DNA from: Candidatus Zixiibacteriota bacterium
GTDB lineage: Bacteria; Zixibacteria; MSB-5A5; CAIYYT01
Length of the DNA: 10,369 bases
Direction of reading: 5' to 3'
NCBI GenBank assembly: GCA_023134875.1
Contig: JAGLUH010000139.1
Span: 1 to 10,369, forward strand
Shown here: in pieces, positions 1 through 8,523 of the stretch
How the letters are laid out: the number at the start of each line of letters is the position of its first letter
Position numbering within the stretch: position 1 is the first letter of the stretch
Position numbers and translations under genes: made by a program
The notes under the pieces: model-generated
Seen by the model: the letters and a program-made list of their open reading frames with translations, nothing else
What the model was told of the DNA's origin: nothing
The model's database searches: none

Positions 1-2327
1 TTCTGTCCATCAGCAGCGGAGATCCACTCAAGCCGTAACCGCTCCGGACGAATACCAAGCTTCTCCAGCTTGTTCCAGAGACGGTCCATGCGCTTCTGCG
101 TCCACGTAACAGCGTTGATGTAATGGCAGTCGGCGAAATGACATCCGGAGACCAGTACCATCGGCGCCCCCAGACGAAAAGCGTGCAAAATAAAGTTGTC
201 ATCGACACGACCGGAGCACATAGTCCTAATCAACCGGCTGGAAGTGGGATATTGCAGCCGGGCGGTGCCGGCATCATCGCCAGCGGCATAGCTGCACCAA
301 TTGCAAGCGAAGGTAAGAAGATGCTTTTGCGGTTCCTCCACGAGGATCGCCTCTATCTGTGCCATGATCTGCTCGTCGCGGAAATGGCGCATGACAATGG
401 CATCCTGCTGACATTCAGCGGCACAGGCGCCGCAACCGGCGCAGGCCGCCTGAACCACCACGGGCAGCTTTTTGGTTTTCTTGTCGGGGGCGATGATGGC
501 ATTGTAGGGGCATACCAGGGCGCAGAGGCCGCAGTAGTTACACTTGTCACCGTCGATCTGCGATGTTATCGCCTCGACGCCGGTCTTGCCGGCGTTTAGG
601 AGGATGCTGGCGCGGGCGGCGGCGGCGCCGGCCTGGGTGACACTATCCTTGACATCCTTGGGCGATTCCATGCAGCCGGCAATGTACATGCCCTTGGTCG
701 GCGCGTCGACCGGTTTCAACTTGGGATGCGACTCCATGATGAAACCGTCCGACGTGCTGGAAAGGGTCAGGAGTTTCTTGATCCCTTCGCCGTCGCGCCG
801 CGGGATCACACCCTGCGCCAGCACCAGCATCTCCAGTTCATGCTTCTCCAGTTTGGCGGTGGTGGTGTTCTCCACTGTCAGGACCAGGTTCCTGGTATCA
901 GGGTCTTCTATCACCTCGCCGGGGATACCCCTGATATACTTGACCCCTTCCGCTTTGCTGCGCATATAGAGATTTTCAAAACCCTTGCCGAAGGAACGGA
1001 TGTCCATATAGAACACCTTGGCCTGAATACCGGGATAGTGATCGCAGAGCAGTAACGTATCCTTAACTGTGTTCATGCAGCAGATATTGCTGCAATAGGG
1101 ATTGCCGCGCCCATCCTGAGAGCGGGAGCCGACACACTGAATGAAACCGATGCTCTGGGGAATCTGGCGGTCGCTGGGACGAATGAAATGCCCTGCCGTC
1201 GGGCCGCCGGCACAGATCAGCCGCTCAAACTCCATACTGGTGATGACATTTTCATGGCGGGTATAGCCGTACTCATCATACTCGGTGGGATCATAAACAT
1301 CCATACCGGTGGCGGCGATAATAACACCGACCTCGATGTTCACCAGCTCATCCTGATCGTCGTAGTCGATGCACTTCTTTTCGCAGACCTCGGCGCATTT
1401 GCCACAGGCAATCGGGTTGTTGCCGAGGCAGTCATCCATGTTAAGAATATAAGCTGAGGGTACCGCCTGGGGGAATTGCAGGTAGATCGCTTTGCGCGAG
1501 GAAAAACCCTGCTGGTACTCATCAGGTACCGCCACGGGACAAACCTTGGCGCACTCGGCACAGGAGGTGCACTCATTGGGGTCTACATAGCGGGCCTTCT
1601 TGCGTACGGTGACATGGAAATTGCCCACGAAACCGGAAACCGCTTCGACTTCACTGTAGGTCATTAACTCGATCCGGGGATGTCGACCGACATCCATCAT
1701 CTTAGGACCGAGTATTCATATAGAGCAGTCCATCGTCGGGTAGGTCTTATCAAGTGCGGCCATAATCCCGCCGATGGAGGGTTCCTTTTCGACCAGGTAG
1801 ACCTGGTGTCCGCCGTCAGCCAGGTCAAGCGCCGCCTGGATGCCGCTGATGCCGCCGCCGATAATCAGCGCTGCCTTGGTAACCGGAACCTCCGCTTCCA
1901 CCTGTGCCTCCAGCCAGCGAGCGCGGGCGACACCGCTACGCACCAGGTCCTTGGCCTTCTCAGTGGCCTTCTCCTTCTCCGTCTGGTGCACCCAACTGCA
2001 ATGCTCGCGAATGTTGACCATCTCAAACAGGTAGGGATTTAACCCCGCCTCGGCCACACAGGCGCGAAAAGTGGGCTCGTGAATCTTGGGAGTGCAGGAG
2101 GCGACCACCACGCGGTTGAGGTCATACTTGGTAATGGCTTTCTTGATCTCGTTCTGCCCGGGGTCGGCGCAGGTGTACTTGTTCTGGACGACAACCACCA
2201 CGTCCTCCAGAGTCTCAGCATACTTGCTGACTGCGGCGCAGTCAATCGTGCCAGCGATATTCAGCCCGCACTCGCAAACGAAGACACCGATGCGCAGATC
2301 CTCCGGTTTACTCAATTCATATGCCAT
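1..2327 (-). CDS. hdrA: HdrA-MvhD fusion, Sec-containing flavoprotein (3' end cut by window)
   Basis: Electron-transfer flavoprotein of the HdrA family with a C-terminal MvhD domain. The frame is open from ATG 2327 to base 1 (775 codons) except for one TGA at 1718-1716, read here as selenocysteine 204. Domains seen: HdrA N-terminal domain (about 10-145, with CECG at 18-21); FAD-binding GGGISG at 157-162; CxxU motif at 201-204; an inserted ferredoxin with two clusters (Cys 253/256/259/263 and 300/308/311/315); a CVGSR segment followed by a Cys-rich cluster site; C-terminal 2[4Fe-4S] (596/599/602/606 and 629/632/635/639); and an MvhD domain from about 670 (CNWC 675-678, Cys 704, GCHFADC with Cys 729 and 734). 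By comparison with the free MvhD in this operon, only a few tens of residues are missing. The start has a GGGAG site about 7 nt upstream and lies 33 bp after the HdrD-like gene. The HdrA+MvhD layout recalls QmoB, but the full HdrA here is longer. Role in flavin-based bifurcation is inferred. Confidence 0.9.
1678..1718 (-). promoter_or_regulatory. In-frame UGA (Sec codon) and bacterial SECIS-like hairpin in hdrA-mvhD
   Basis: TGA at 1718-1716 interrupts an otherwise continuous HdrA frame and follows DCSI, giving a CxxU motif. Starting 20 nt after the UGA, GGATGTC and GACATCC form a perfect 7-bp stem (1695-1678) closed by a GGTC tetraloop. The loop begins 27 nt after the UGA, within the usual bacterial SECIS spacing, and GGU in the loop is the element SelB recognises in known bacterial examples. 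The other HdrA gene of this operon has the same spacing and loop with a base-pair-conserving stem change. Confidence 0.85.
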
Positions 2328-2360
2328 ACTGGTTCTCCCGTTGCTATCCTATTCGACACC

Positions 2361-3500
2361 TCATCCCTCAAGGGCTGAAGCTACTATATTCACGAAATCA
2401 GTGATATTTATATCCACTTTCTGAGATTCATCACCGCACTGGCTGCAGCGAAAATGAATCTGGCATTTCGGACAGGCGGTAACCAGCGTCTGGGCGCCGG
2501 TCGCCTTAGCCTCGGTCAGGCGGCTGTGCTGAATCTGTTTGGAGACGGCATCGCAGTTCATCCAGTTGGTCGTGCCGCAGCAGATCGCTCCCCGTCGGCT
2601 GTGGGGCATCTCCTGCATCTCGATTCCGGGAATCGCCATGATTGCCTGGCGTGGCTGATCGTAGACACCCAGGTATCTTCCCAAACGACAGGGGTCCTGG
2701 AAAGTAACTTTCAGGGGAACTTCCGAGAACTCAAACTTGTCGATATTCTCTGCCACCAGTTCGCTGATATGCTTTACAGTGAAGTTCACGCCTCCTAACC
2801 TTTCGGCGTAAAGTCGTTTCAAGGCGAGAGCGCATTCCGGGCAGGAGGTCACCACCAGCTTGGCGCCAGTTTGTTCGATCTCCTTCAGATTCAGGCGTCC
2901 CAGTTCATCGAACTTCTCCAACTGGCCGAGCCAGTAAAGATCATGACCACAGCAGCGCTCATTGTCCAGGACAACCGGCTCGATGCCGAGATGGTTGAGA
3001 ATTTTAACTGTATCAACAGCAGCGGTCAGGGGCGCGTAGTCAAAATCCTTGGCGAAGAAATCGTGGTGATAGGGCAAACAGCCGACGAAATAAAGCACCT
3101 CGCCCTTGCTTTTAACCTTCAGATTATCACTGATCCAGCCGGTGCGGTTCTGTTTCAGAGCCGGTGCGGCGGCCATTTCCATAATATGGTGCAGGGCGCC
3201 GCCATGCGAGGCATTGCCCCATTGGTTTTGCCGGCAGGCCTCCGCCCTGATATCCCGCATATACTCAGAAAACTTGACATCGACGGGACATCGCTGAGAG
3301 CAAAGCTGACAGGTCAGGCAGGACCATAAAAGCGGGTTGGTGATCAGGTTGTCGGCGCCGTAGAAAAGGCCATCAGCCAGCAAGCGGCGGGGTGAATAGC
3401 TGTTATTAAACCTGGAAATGGGACAGATGGCGGTGCACTTACCGCATTCAAGGCAGAGAAAAGCGCGGCTCTTTTTCAATTCCAAAGTTGCCCTATCCAT
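2361..3500 (-). CDS. HdrD-like protein (HdrC-HdrB fusion, two CCG domains)
   Basis: Iron-sulfur protein, 379 residues, close to the size of HdrD-type heterodisulfide reductase subunits. The N-terminal HdrC-like ferredoxin part has two CxxCxxCxxxCP motifs (Cys 16/19/22/26 and 61/64/67/71). Two HdrB-like CCG domains follow: Cys 141, CC 183-184, CPEC 220-223; and Cys 271, CC 307-308, CPKC 343-346. In the family such domains bind non-cubane [4Fe-4S] clusters that reduce a disulfide or related substrate. Both CCG motifs are intact, so both could bind clusters. No signal peptide or membrane segment is visible, so it should be cytoplasmic and unlike the membrane-linked HdrDE. ATG 3500 is 6 bp after the mvhD stop. 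It sits between two HdrA/MvhD sets, consistent with being their shared terminal acceptor (inference). The real substrate cannot be told from sequence; related CCG proteins include GlcF and GlpC subunits and BamD-type proteins. Confidence 0.9.
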   Translation of the reverse strand: MDRATLELKKSRAFLCLECGKCTAICPISRFNNSYSPRRLLADGLFYGADNLITNPLLWSCLTCQLCSQRCPVDVKFSEYMRDIRAEACRQNQWGNASHGGALHHIMEMAAAPALKQNRTGWISDNLKVKSKGEVLYFVGCLPYHHDFFAKDFDYAPLTAAVDTVKILNHLGIEPVVLDNERCCGHDLYWLGQLEKFDELGRLNLKEIEQTGAKLVVTSCPECALALKRLYAERLGGVNFTVKHISELVAENIDKFEFSEVPLKVTFQDPCRLGRYLGVYDQPRQAIMAIPGIEMQEMPHSRRGAICCGTTNWMNCDAVSKQIQHSRLTEAKATGAQTLVTACPKCQIHFRCSQCGDESQKVDINITDFVNIVASALEG

Positions 3501-3506
3501 CCGCCG

Positions 3507-3974
3507 TTATTTCCTCGATTTTGGTTTGTGGTTCAGCGGGCTGGGTCCCAAAGTGGTGATCTGCGCCACGAATTCGTCAATAACTTCGCCCCAGCGGGTT
3601 CCTTCCGCCGCCGAGACCCACTCCAGGCGGATTCTGCGCTCATCAAGGCCGAGAGTCTTGACTAATGCTTTAGTTCTGTCAAACTGTTCCACCGCCTTGT
3701 AGTTGCCGAAGATATAGTGACAATCGCCAAAATGGCAGCCGGAGACAAGAACGCCATCCGCCCCCAGTTTCAGGGCTTTCAGCACGTGACCGGGCGTCAC
3801 TCGACCGGAACACATCGTCCGAATGACGCGGAAGTTGGGGGAGTATTGTACTCGATTGATCCCCGCAGTATCCGCGCCGGCATAGCTGCACCAGTTGCAG
3901 GCGAAAGCGACGATATTGGGAACAAACTTCGCTTTTGCTGTCTTCTTCTTTGTCTTGGAGACTTTTCCCGCCAT
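3507..3974 (-). CDS. mvhD: MvhD-like [2Fe-2S] electron-transfer protein
   Basis: 155-residue protein of the MvhD/FlpD family, which carries electrons between a dehydrogenase or hydrogenase and HdrA. The five Cys of the family pattern are visible: CNWC (26 and 29), TMCSGR (55) and GCHFGDC (80 and 85). All are encoded as Cys; there is no Sec here, although some relatives such as BamF are reported to have one. A Lys-rich stretch (about residues 4-16) precedes the domain and has no counterpart in the fused copy; a basic tail closes the protein. ATG 3974 lies 3 bp after the upstream hdrA stop with no clear Shine-Dalgarno site, suggesting translational coupling. The next in-frame Met is residue 54, inside the domain, so the start is secure. 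It is a paralogue of the MvhD domain at the left edge of the window. Confidence 0.92.
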   Translation of the reverse strand: MAGKVSKTKKKTAKAKFVPNIVAFACNWCSYAGADTAGINRVQYSPNFRVIRTMCSGRVTPGHVLKALKLGADGVLVSGCHFGDCHYIFGNYKAVEQFDRTKALVKTLGLDERRIRLEWVSAAEGTRWGEVIDEFVAQITTLGPSPLNHKPKSRK

Positions 3975-3977
3975 AGT

Positions 3978-6900
3978 TTAAGCTTCAACCGTTAGTAATG
4001 CTTCCATCATCGAATCGATTTGATCCTCCGTAAAATGCAAAGCCACAATTGCACCGGTGGGACACCAACTGGCGCAGGTGCCGCAGCCCTTGCACAAGGC
4101 CTGATTGATCTCGGCAACCTGAAGCCCACCGGCAATCTGCACCAGGGAGGGAGCATGGTATTGACAAATCTCCACGCACTGGCCGCAGGCGCGGCAGAGA
4201 GATGGCTCGACAACGCAGGTCGTCGGTTCCAGCGCAACCGTATCATGAGAGACAATTGCGGCGGCCTTGGCGGCGGCGGCTGATCCCTGGGCGATAGAGT
4301 CGGCGATATCCTTGGGGCCGCTGACACAACCCGCCAGGAAGACACCCTCCGTCGTGGTTTCCACCGGCCCGAGCTTGGCATGACGTTCCATAAAGAAGCC
4401 GTCAGCGCCGCGCGGAATCTTAAGAAATTCATGGAGCGCGCCGGTGCTTTGCTCATCAGGAACCATACCCGCCGCCAGCACCACATAATCGGTAGCTATC
4501 GTCAATATCCGATTCAAAGCTAACTCCAGTATTTCAACTTGCTCCGCCCGACTACCCTTTCCCGATACACGGGGTAGCCGCTCTGGTGTATACCTGATAA
4601 ACTTCACGCCGAGCGCGCGTGCCTGGCGGTAAAGCTCCTCCGCTTTCGCCCCCACCGTGCGCATATCGCGATGGAGGACGGCCACATTGACGCCATCTTC
4701 CCGCAGGCGTATCGCCTGCTTGATGGTGGTGGGACAGCAGAAACGGCTGCAGCCGGCATTCTTGTCAGGATCACGGGAACCGACACACTGGATAAAGACG
4801 ACCGTCGCGGGCGTTTTCCCGCCTGCCGCCGATTGAATTTGACGATCTTCGTGCAGAATAGCTTCAAGCTCCTGGTTGGTGATAACATTCTCCCATTTGT
4901 CATAACCGAATTCGCCGGTGGGTGTATAAATATCCGCGCCGGTAGCCACGACTATCGCTCCCACCTTGAAGCCACCGCCACTGGTAGAGACATCAAAATT
5001 GCCGACAAAGCCGGTGATCCCTTCTATCTCAGTGGCAGTCATTAGCTCAATCCGGCTTGCCCGGACTCGTTTGTCCATAGTGCGGGCAAGTTCCGATGCG
5101 GAAAGATTGGCAGGATAGACTTTCGTCAGCGTATTGAGTCGCCCGCCGAGACGATCTTCCTTTTCGACTAAGTAGACCCTGATTCCTTGAGCCTCAAGCT
5201 CCAGGGCGGCGTACATGCCGGCAATGCCACCACCGATAACCAGAACACTGCGGTCAATCGGGATGCTGTTCTTGTACAGCGGCTGCAGATGACGTGCTCG
5301 CGCGACTCCCATCCGCAGCAGGTCTCTGGCCTTGTCGGTGGCGATCTCCGGTACGCGGCTGTGCACCCAGGAGCACTGGTCACGTACATTTACCATCTCG
5401 AAAAGGTAGGGATTAAGGCCGATCTGTTCACAACTGTCGCGGAAAATCGGTTCATGGGTACGCGGTGTACAGGCGGCAGCCACCACGCGGTTCAATTGAT
5501 GTTCGACGGTCTTCTCCTGCACCAGGCCCTGGCCTTCATCGGAACAGAGAAAAAGACTCTCTTCCACACAAACGACATTGGGCAGAGTCTCGGCATGTTC
5601 TTTCAATGAGCTGATGTCGAGAACACCGGCGATATTGATACCGCAGTGACAGAGAAAAACCCCCACGCGCGGTTGACCGGAAACATCAATCTCCTTAACC
5701 TCGCGTTTTTTCTCTTCGTCCGGTAGCTTGTCGGCAAACTTCTCACTCTCGGCCGCCGCTCCGGAAGCCTGGGCAACCGAATCGGAGATATCGTTAACAC
5801 CGGCGGCGCAACCGCAGAGATAGATACCCTCTTTGGCCGTGTGCAGTGGTGAACCATACTTAGTCTCAACCTCAAAGAAACCGTTCTCGTCGAGATCAAG
5901 GCCGAGCACTTCCGCCAGTCCGGGGTTCGATGCGGAAGCTACCGCGCCGGTCGACAGGACTGCCATTCCCACCCGGAGCCGGCTGACTTCGCCGGTTTCG
6001 CCGTTTTCGACATAAACGATCACATCCTTGGTTTCCGCGTCTTCCATTATTTTCGAGGGCCGACCGCGTACATAAGTCAATTCCGGCATCTCCCGCGAGC
6101 GCTGATAGAATTCCTCGAAGCCCTTGCCGGCAGCGCGCAGATCTATATAGAAGACAAACATTTCCTCGATGTCGGGTTCATGCTGCTTGACCAGCAGGCA
6201 ATCCTTGACGGCATTCATGCAGCAGAACCGCGAGCAGTACTGGCAGCCCGCTTCCTTGCCCTCACCGCGGGAGCCGACACATTGAATGAAAGCGATGGTC
6301 TTCGGTACCTTGTGATCGGAAGGTCTGGCGATATGGCCATGAGTGGGACCGGTGGCATTTAGCACGCGTTCCAGTTCCATGTTGCTCAGGACATTATCGT
6401 ACAGCCCGTAGCCATAGCTGGGAATAGCCGAAGCTTCATAGACATCAAAACCGGTAGCGACAATAACGGCGCCCACGTCAAGGGTTATCTCCTTGGCGGT
6501 ATCATCAAAGTTGATGGCATTGCGGTCACAACTGCTGACGCAGTTGTTGCAGACAAGGAAATCGTCGTTGAGGCAGTTTTGCCGGTCGATGATATGGGTA
6601 TTCGGCACCGCCTGGGCGAAGGGGGAATAGATCGCCTTGCGAGCGCCCATGCCGACTTCAAATTCATTGGGCACCACCACCGGACAATCTTCAACGCAGA
6701 GACCACACCCAGTACAGAGTTCTTCACTCACGTAACGAGGATTCCGCCTGACTGTAGCTTTGAATCTACCGGCACGGCCATCAAGCCACACCAGTTCCGA
6801 GTTGGTCAGGACTTCAATGTTGGGATGCCGACCGGCATCGAGCATACGCGGCCCCAGTATTCATATGGAGCAATCCATAGTGGGGAAGGTCTTGTCAAGC

Positions 6901-7046
6901 TGCGCCATTCTGCCGCCGAGAGAGGGCGTCTTTTCGACCAGGTACACCTTCACCCGTGCGGAAGCGAGATCGAGCGCCGCTTGAATACCGCTGATTCCCC
7001 CACCGAGTACCAGAACCCCGCGTTGTTTATCGTCCCGTGAGGCCAT
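3978..7046 (-). CDS. hdrA: Tandem HdrA-HdrA flavoprotein with selenocysteine (1022 aa)
   Basis: Two HdrA-like modules in one chain, read through a TGA at 6863-6861 as Sec 62. Module 1 (about 1-445) begins directly at the FAD fold (GGGISG 15-20), has CxxU at 59-62, an inserted ferredoxin (Cys 111/114/117/121 and 158/166/169/173) and a CVGSR/CxxCxxxCC site (256, 268, 271, 275, 276), but lacks the N-terminal HdrA domain and the C-terminal ferredoxins. Module 2 (about 459-1022) has the N-terminal domain (CHCG 466-469), a second FAD fold (GGGIAG 605-610) without CxxU or inserted ferredoxin, and C-terminal 2[4Fe-4S] (951/954/957/961 and 985/988/991/995). The halves are thus complementary. The size and double-HdrA plan resemble BamE of class II benzoyl-CoA reductase, from memory. 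Start ATG 7046 has a GAGAGGA site about 8 nt upstream. It lies 42 bp after korC and 3 bp before mvhD. It probably carries two FADs and is the likely bifurcation core (inference). Confidence 0.9.
6824..6863 (-). promoter_or_regulatory. In-frame UGA (Sec codon) and bacterial SECIS-like hairpin in tandem hdrA
   Basis: TGA at 6863-6861 follows DCSI and precedes ILGPRM, the place where HdrA proteins normally have the second Cys of a CxxC. Downstream, GATGCC and GGCATC form a perfect 6-bp stem (6839-6824) around a GGTC loop that starts 27 nt after the UGA. The only other reading would be a 61-codon orphan fragment followed by a headless HdrA, which is implausible because the paralogue at the left of the window is interrupted at the same residue. 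Confidence 0.85.
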
Positions 7047-7088
7047 TGAAGAATCCTCTCGATGCAGATGCCTGCAAAGGATTTTATT

Positions 7089-7652
7089 CTAAACCTTCGA
7101 CTCGGCCTTTCCTGCCAGTTTCAAGCCGTATTCATAACCTTTATCAAAGGCATTAAGGTTCAATTCCTCGGTGCCGACGGGAACGGAAGTCTCCACCGCC
7201 TGGCGCAGAGCGTCGCGCGGTATCAGGCCGGTAACCGCCCCGAAAAACCCGAGCATGACGATATTGAGAACGATCTTGCGTCCCAGGTCCTCGGCAATGC
7301 GAGTAGCGGGAATACCAAACGTCCTTGCCGTGATGCCGTGGTCTTCCAGCCTGACCAGGTCCTTTTCATAGACCAGAATACAGTCACCGGCCATTGTGTC
7401 TTTATGGGTTACGTAACCGTCGTGGGATAAAGCGAGCATAACCTTGGGAGCGGTCACATAGGGATACAACACCCGCGTATCGGAGATGACCACCTGCGCG
7501 GAGCACGCACTGCCGCGCGCCTCCGGCCCGAAACTCTGGGTCAGGGTGGCATGCTGGTTGCTGTAGATGGAGGCGGCCTTGCCAATGATATAGCCGCAGA
7601 GGATAATACCCTGGCCGCCAAAACCGGTGATACGAATCTCAGTTGTCGCCAT
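7089..7652 (-). CDS. korC: 2-oxoacid:ferredoxin oxidoreductase subunit gamma
   Basis: 187-residue gamma subunit of a 2-oxoacid:ferredoxin oxidoreductase (pyruvate/ketoisovalerate oxidoreductase gamma family). The family marks are present: GFGGQG at residues 10-15 near the N-terminus and GPEARGS at about 42-48. With the alpha subunit it forms part of the CoA- and substrate-handling core of the cytoplasmic enzyme. The frame is open for 44 codons upstream, into korB, but those residues look random and low-complexity. ATG 7652 is chosen because GGAGG lies 5 nt before it and the family motif begins right after it. The chosen gene overlaps the end of korB by 14 bp. It ends in TAG, 42 bp before the tandem hdrA gene. 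Confidence 0.95.
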   Translation of the reverse strand: MATTEIRITGFGGQGIILCGYIIGKAASIYSNQHATLTQSFGPEARGSACSAQVVISDTRVLYPYVTAPKVMLALSHDGYVTHKDTMAGDCILVYEKDLVRLEDHGITARTFGIPATRIAEDLGRKIVLNIVMLGFFGAVTGLIPRDALRQAVETSVPVGTEELNLNAFDKGYEYGLKLAGKAESKV

Positions 7653-8523
7653 TACCGCCTCCGTATGGTTTGTACTTGTCGCCGAAAACCCTCTTGTTGC
7701 CTTCGTTGAGACAATCGAGATAGGTCGGTTTTTCGATATCGATGAATTTGCCGACGATGACCTTTGATTGATAGTTGATGTCAACCTCCCTCAGGTCGAC
7801 ACCATGCTTGATGACGCTGTTGTCATGGTAGAACTTCATCAGGTCAAGACCGCTGCCCAATTTGTTGAGCCGGGCATAGAGGGTGGAACAGGGAGCGATC
7901 ACTTCGACGAAAGAGAAACCCTTTTTGGAGATCGCTTCCTTAATGGCAGTAGTCATGCGGCGGACATGGAGCGCCGTCCAGCGCGCCACGTACACCGCCC
8001 CTGATGACGCCGCCAGCAGGGGCAGGTTAAAAGGATGCTCGTAGTTGCCGTAGGGAGAAGTAGAAGTCTTGGCGGTGATCGGCGTGGTCGGCGCTACCTG
8101 CCCGCCGGTCATGGCATAGATGAAGTTATTGACACAGATGACTGTGATGTCGACGTTGCGGCGGGCGGTGTGAATGAAGTGGTTGCCGCCGATCGAGATC
8201 AGATCGCCGTCGCCGGAGAAAACGATAACCTTCATATCCGGACGGGCGATATGCAGACCTAGGGCAAAGGGAATCGCCCGACCATGCGTGGTGTGAAAGG
8301 AATCAACCTTCATGTATCCGGCGACGCGACCGGTACAGCCGATGCCGGAGACAACCGCGACATTGTTGAGATCAATCTGAAGTTGCTTCAGCGCGGTCGC
8401 CAGCGCGGTCACCGTTGTCCCCAGACCGCAGGGCGGGCACCAGATATGGGGGCTGCGATCCATCCGCAGGAGTTCCTCCATGGGATGTCCTTCTTCTACC
8501 GGTTGCTTGGCATTCACACTCAT
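7639..8523 (-). CDS. korB: 2-oxoacid:ferredoxin oxidoreductase subunit beta (TPP-binding)
   Basis: 294-residue catalytic beta subunit that binds thiamine diphosphate and one [4Fe-4S] cluster; it decarboxylates the 2-oxoacid and passes electrons on. The TPP motif starts with GDGD at 104-107 and ends with NN at 132-133. Likely cluster Cys are 29 and 32 (CPPC), 63 (GIGC) and 212 (APC). The usual family motif at the first site is CPGC; here the third residue is Pro, a mild variant that keeps both ligands. ATG 8523 overlaps the korA stop (ATGA), with GGAAG about 7 nt upstream. Length is normal for KorB-type subunits. The arrangement of four separate subunits favours the 2-oxoglutarate (Kor) or branched-chain (Vor) type over fused pyruvate oxidoreductases; the exact substrate is inferred, not shown. 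Confidence 0.95.
   Translation of the reverse strand: MSVNAKQPVEEGHPMEELLRMDRSPHIWCPPCGLGTTVTALATALKQLQIDLNNVAVVSGIGCTGRVAGYMKVDSFHTTHGRAIPFALGLHIARPDMKVIVFSGDGDLISIGGNHFIHTARRNVDITVICVNNFIYAMTGGQVAPTTPITAKTSTSPYGNYEHPFNLPLLAASSGAVYVARWTALHVRRMTTAIKEAISKKGFSFVEVIAPCSTLYARLNKLGSGLDLMKFYHDNSVIKHGVDLREVDINYQSKVIVGKFIDIEKPTYLDCLNEGNKRVFGDKYKPYGGGNGDN
7658..7662 (-). promoter_or_regulatory. Ribosome binding site fixing the korC start
   Basis: GGAGG five bases before ATG 7652, lying within the last codons of korB. It supports this start over an upstream in-frame ATG at 7784, which would place 44 unrelated residues before the conserved gamma-subunit N-terminus. Confidence 0.8.

Noticed and set aside
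123..1457. Several plus-strand open frames across the left end
   Set aside because: They are antisense to the HdrA-MvhD gene, whose minus frame is continuous with correctly spaced Cys motifs through this whole stretch.
1716..2327. Nonsense mutation making hdrA-mvhD a pseudogene
   Set aside because: The downstream frame is intact for over 570 codons, the paralogue carries UGA at the same residue, and both have matched hairpins. Decay would not produce this.
6861..7046. A separate 61-codon gene before the tandem hdrA
   Set aside because: It is the N-terminal FAD-binding start of that HdrA; the TGA that ends it is best read as selenocysteine, with the frame continuing without shift.
7060..7080. 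Small hairpin (TGCAG-GCAT-CTGCA) between korC and hdrA, as a terminator or attenuator
   Set aside because: The stem is only 5 bp with no T-run after it, so it is too weak to call.
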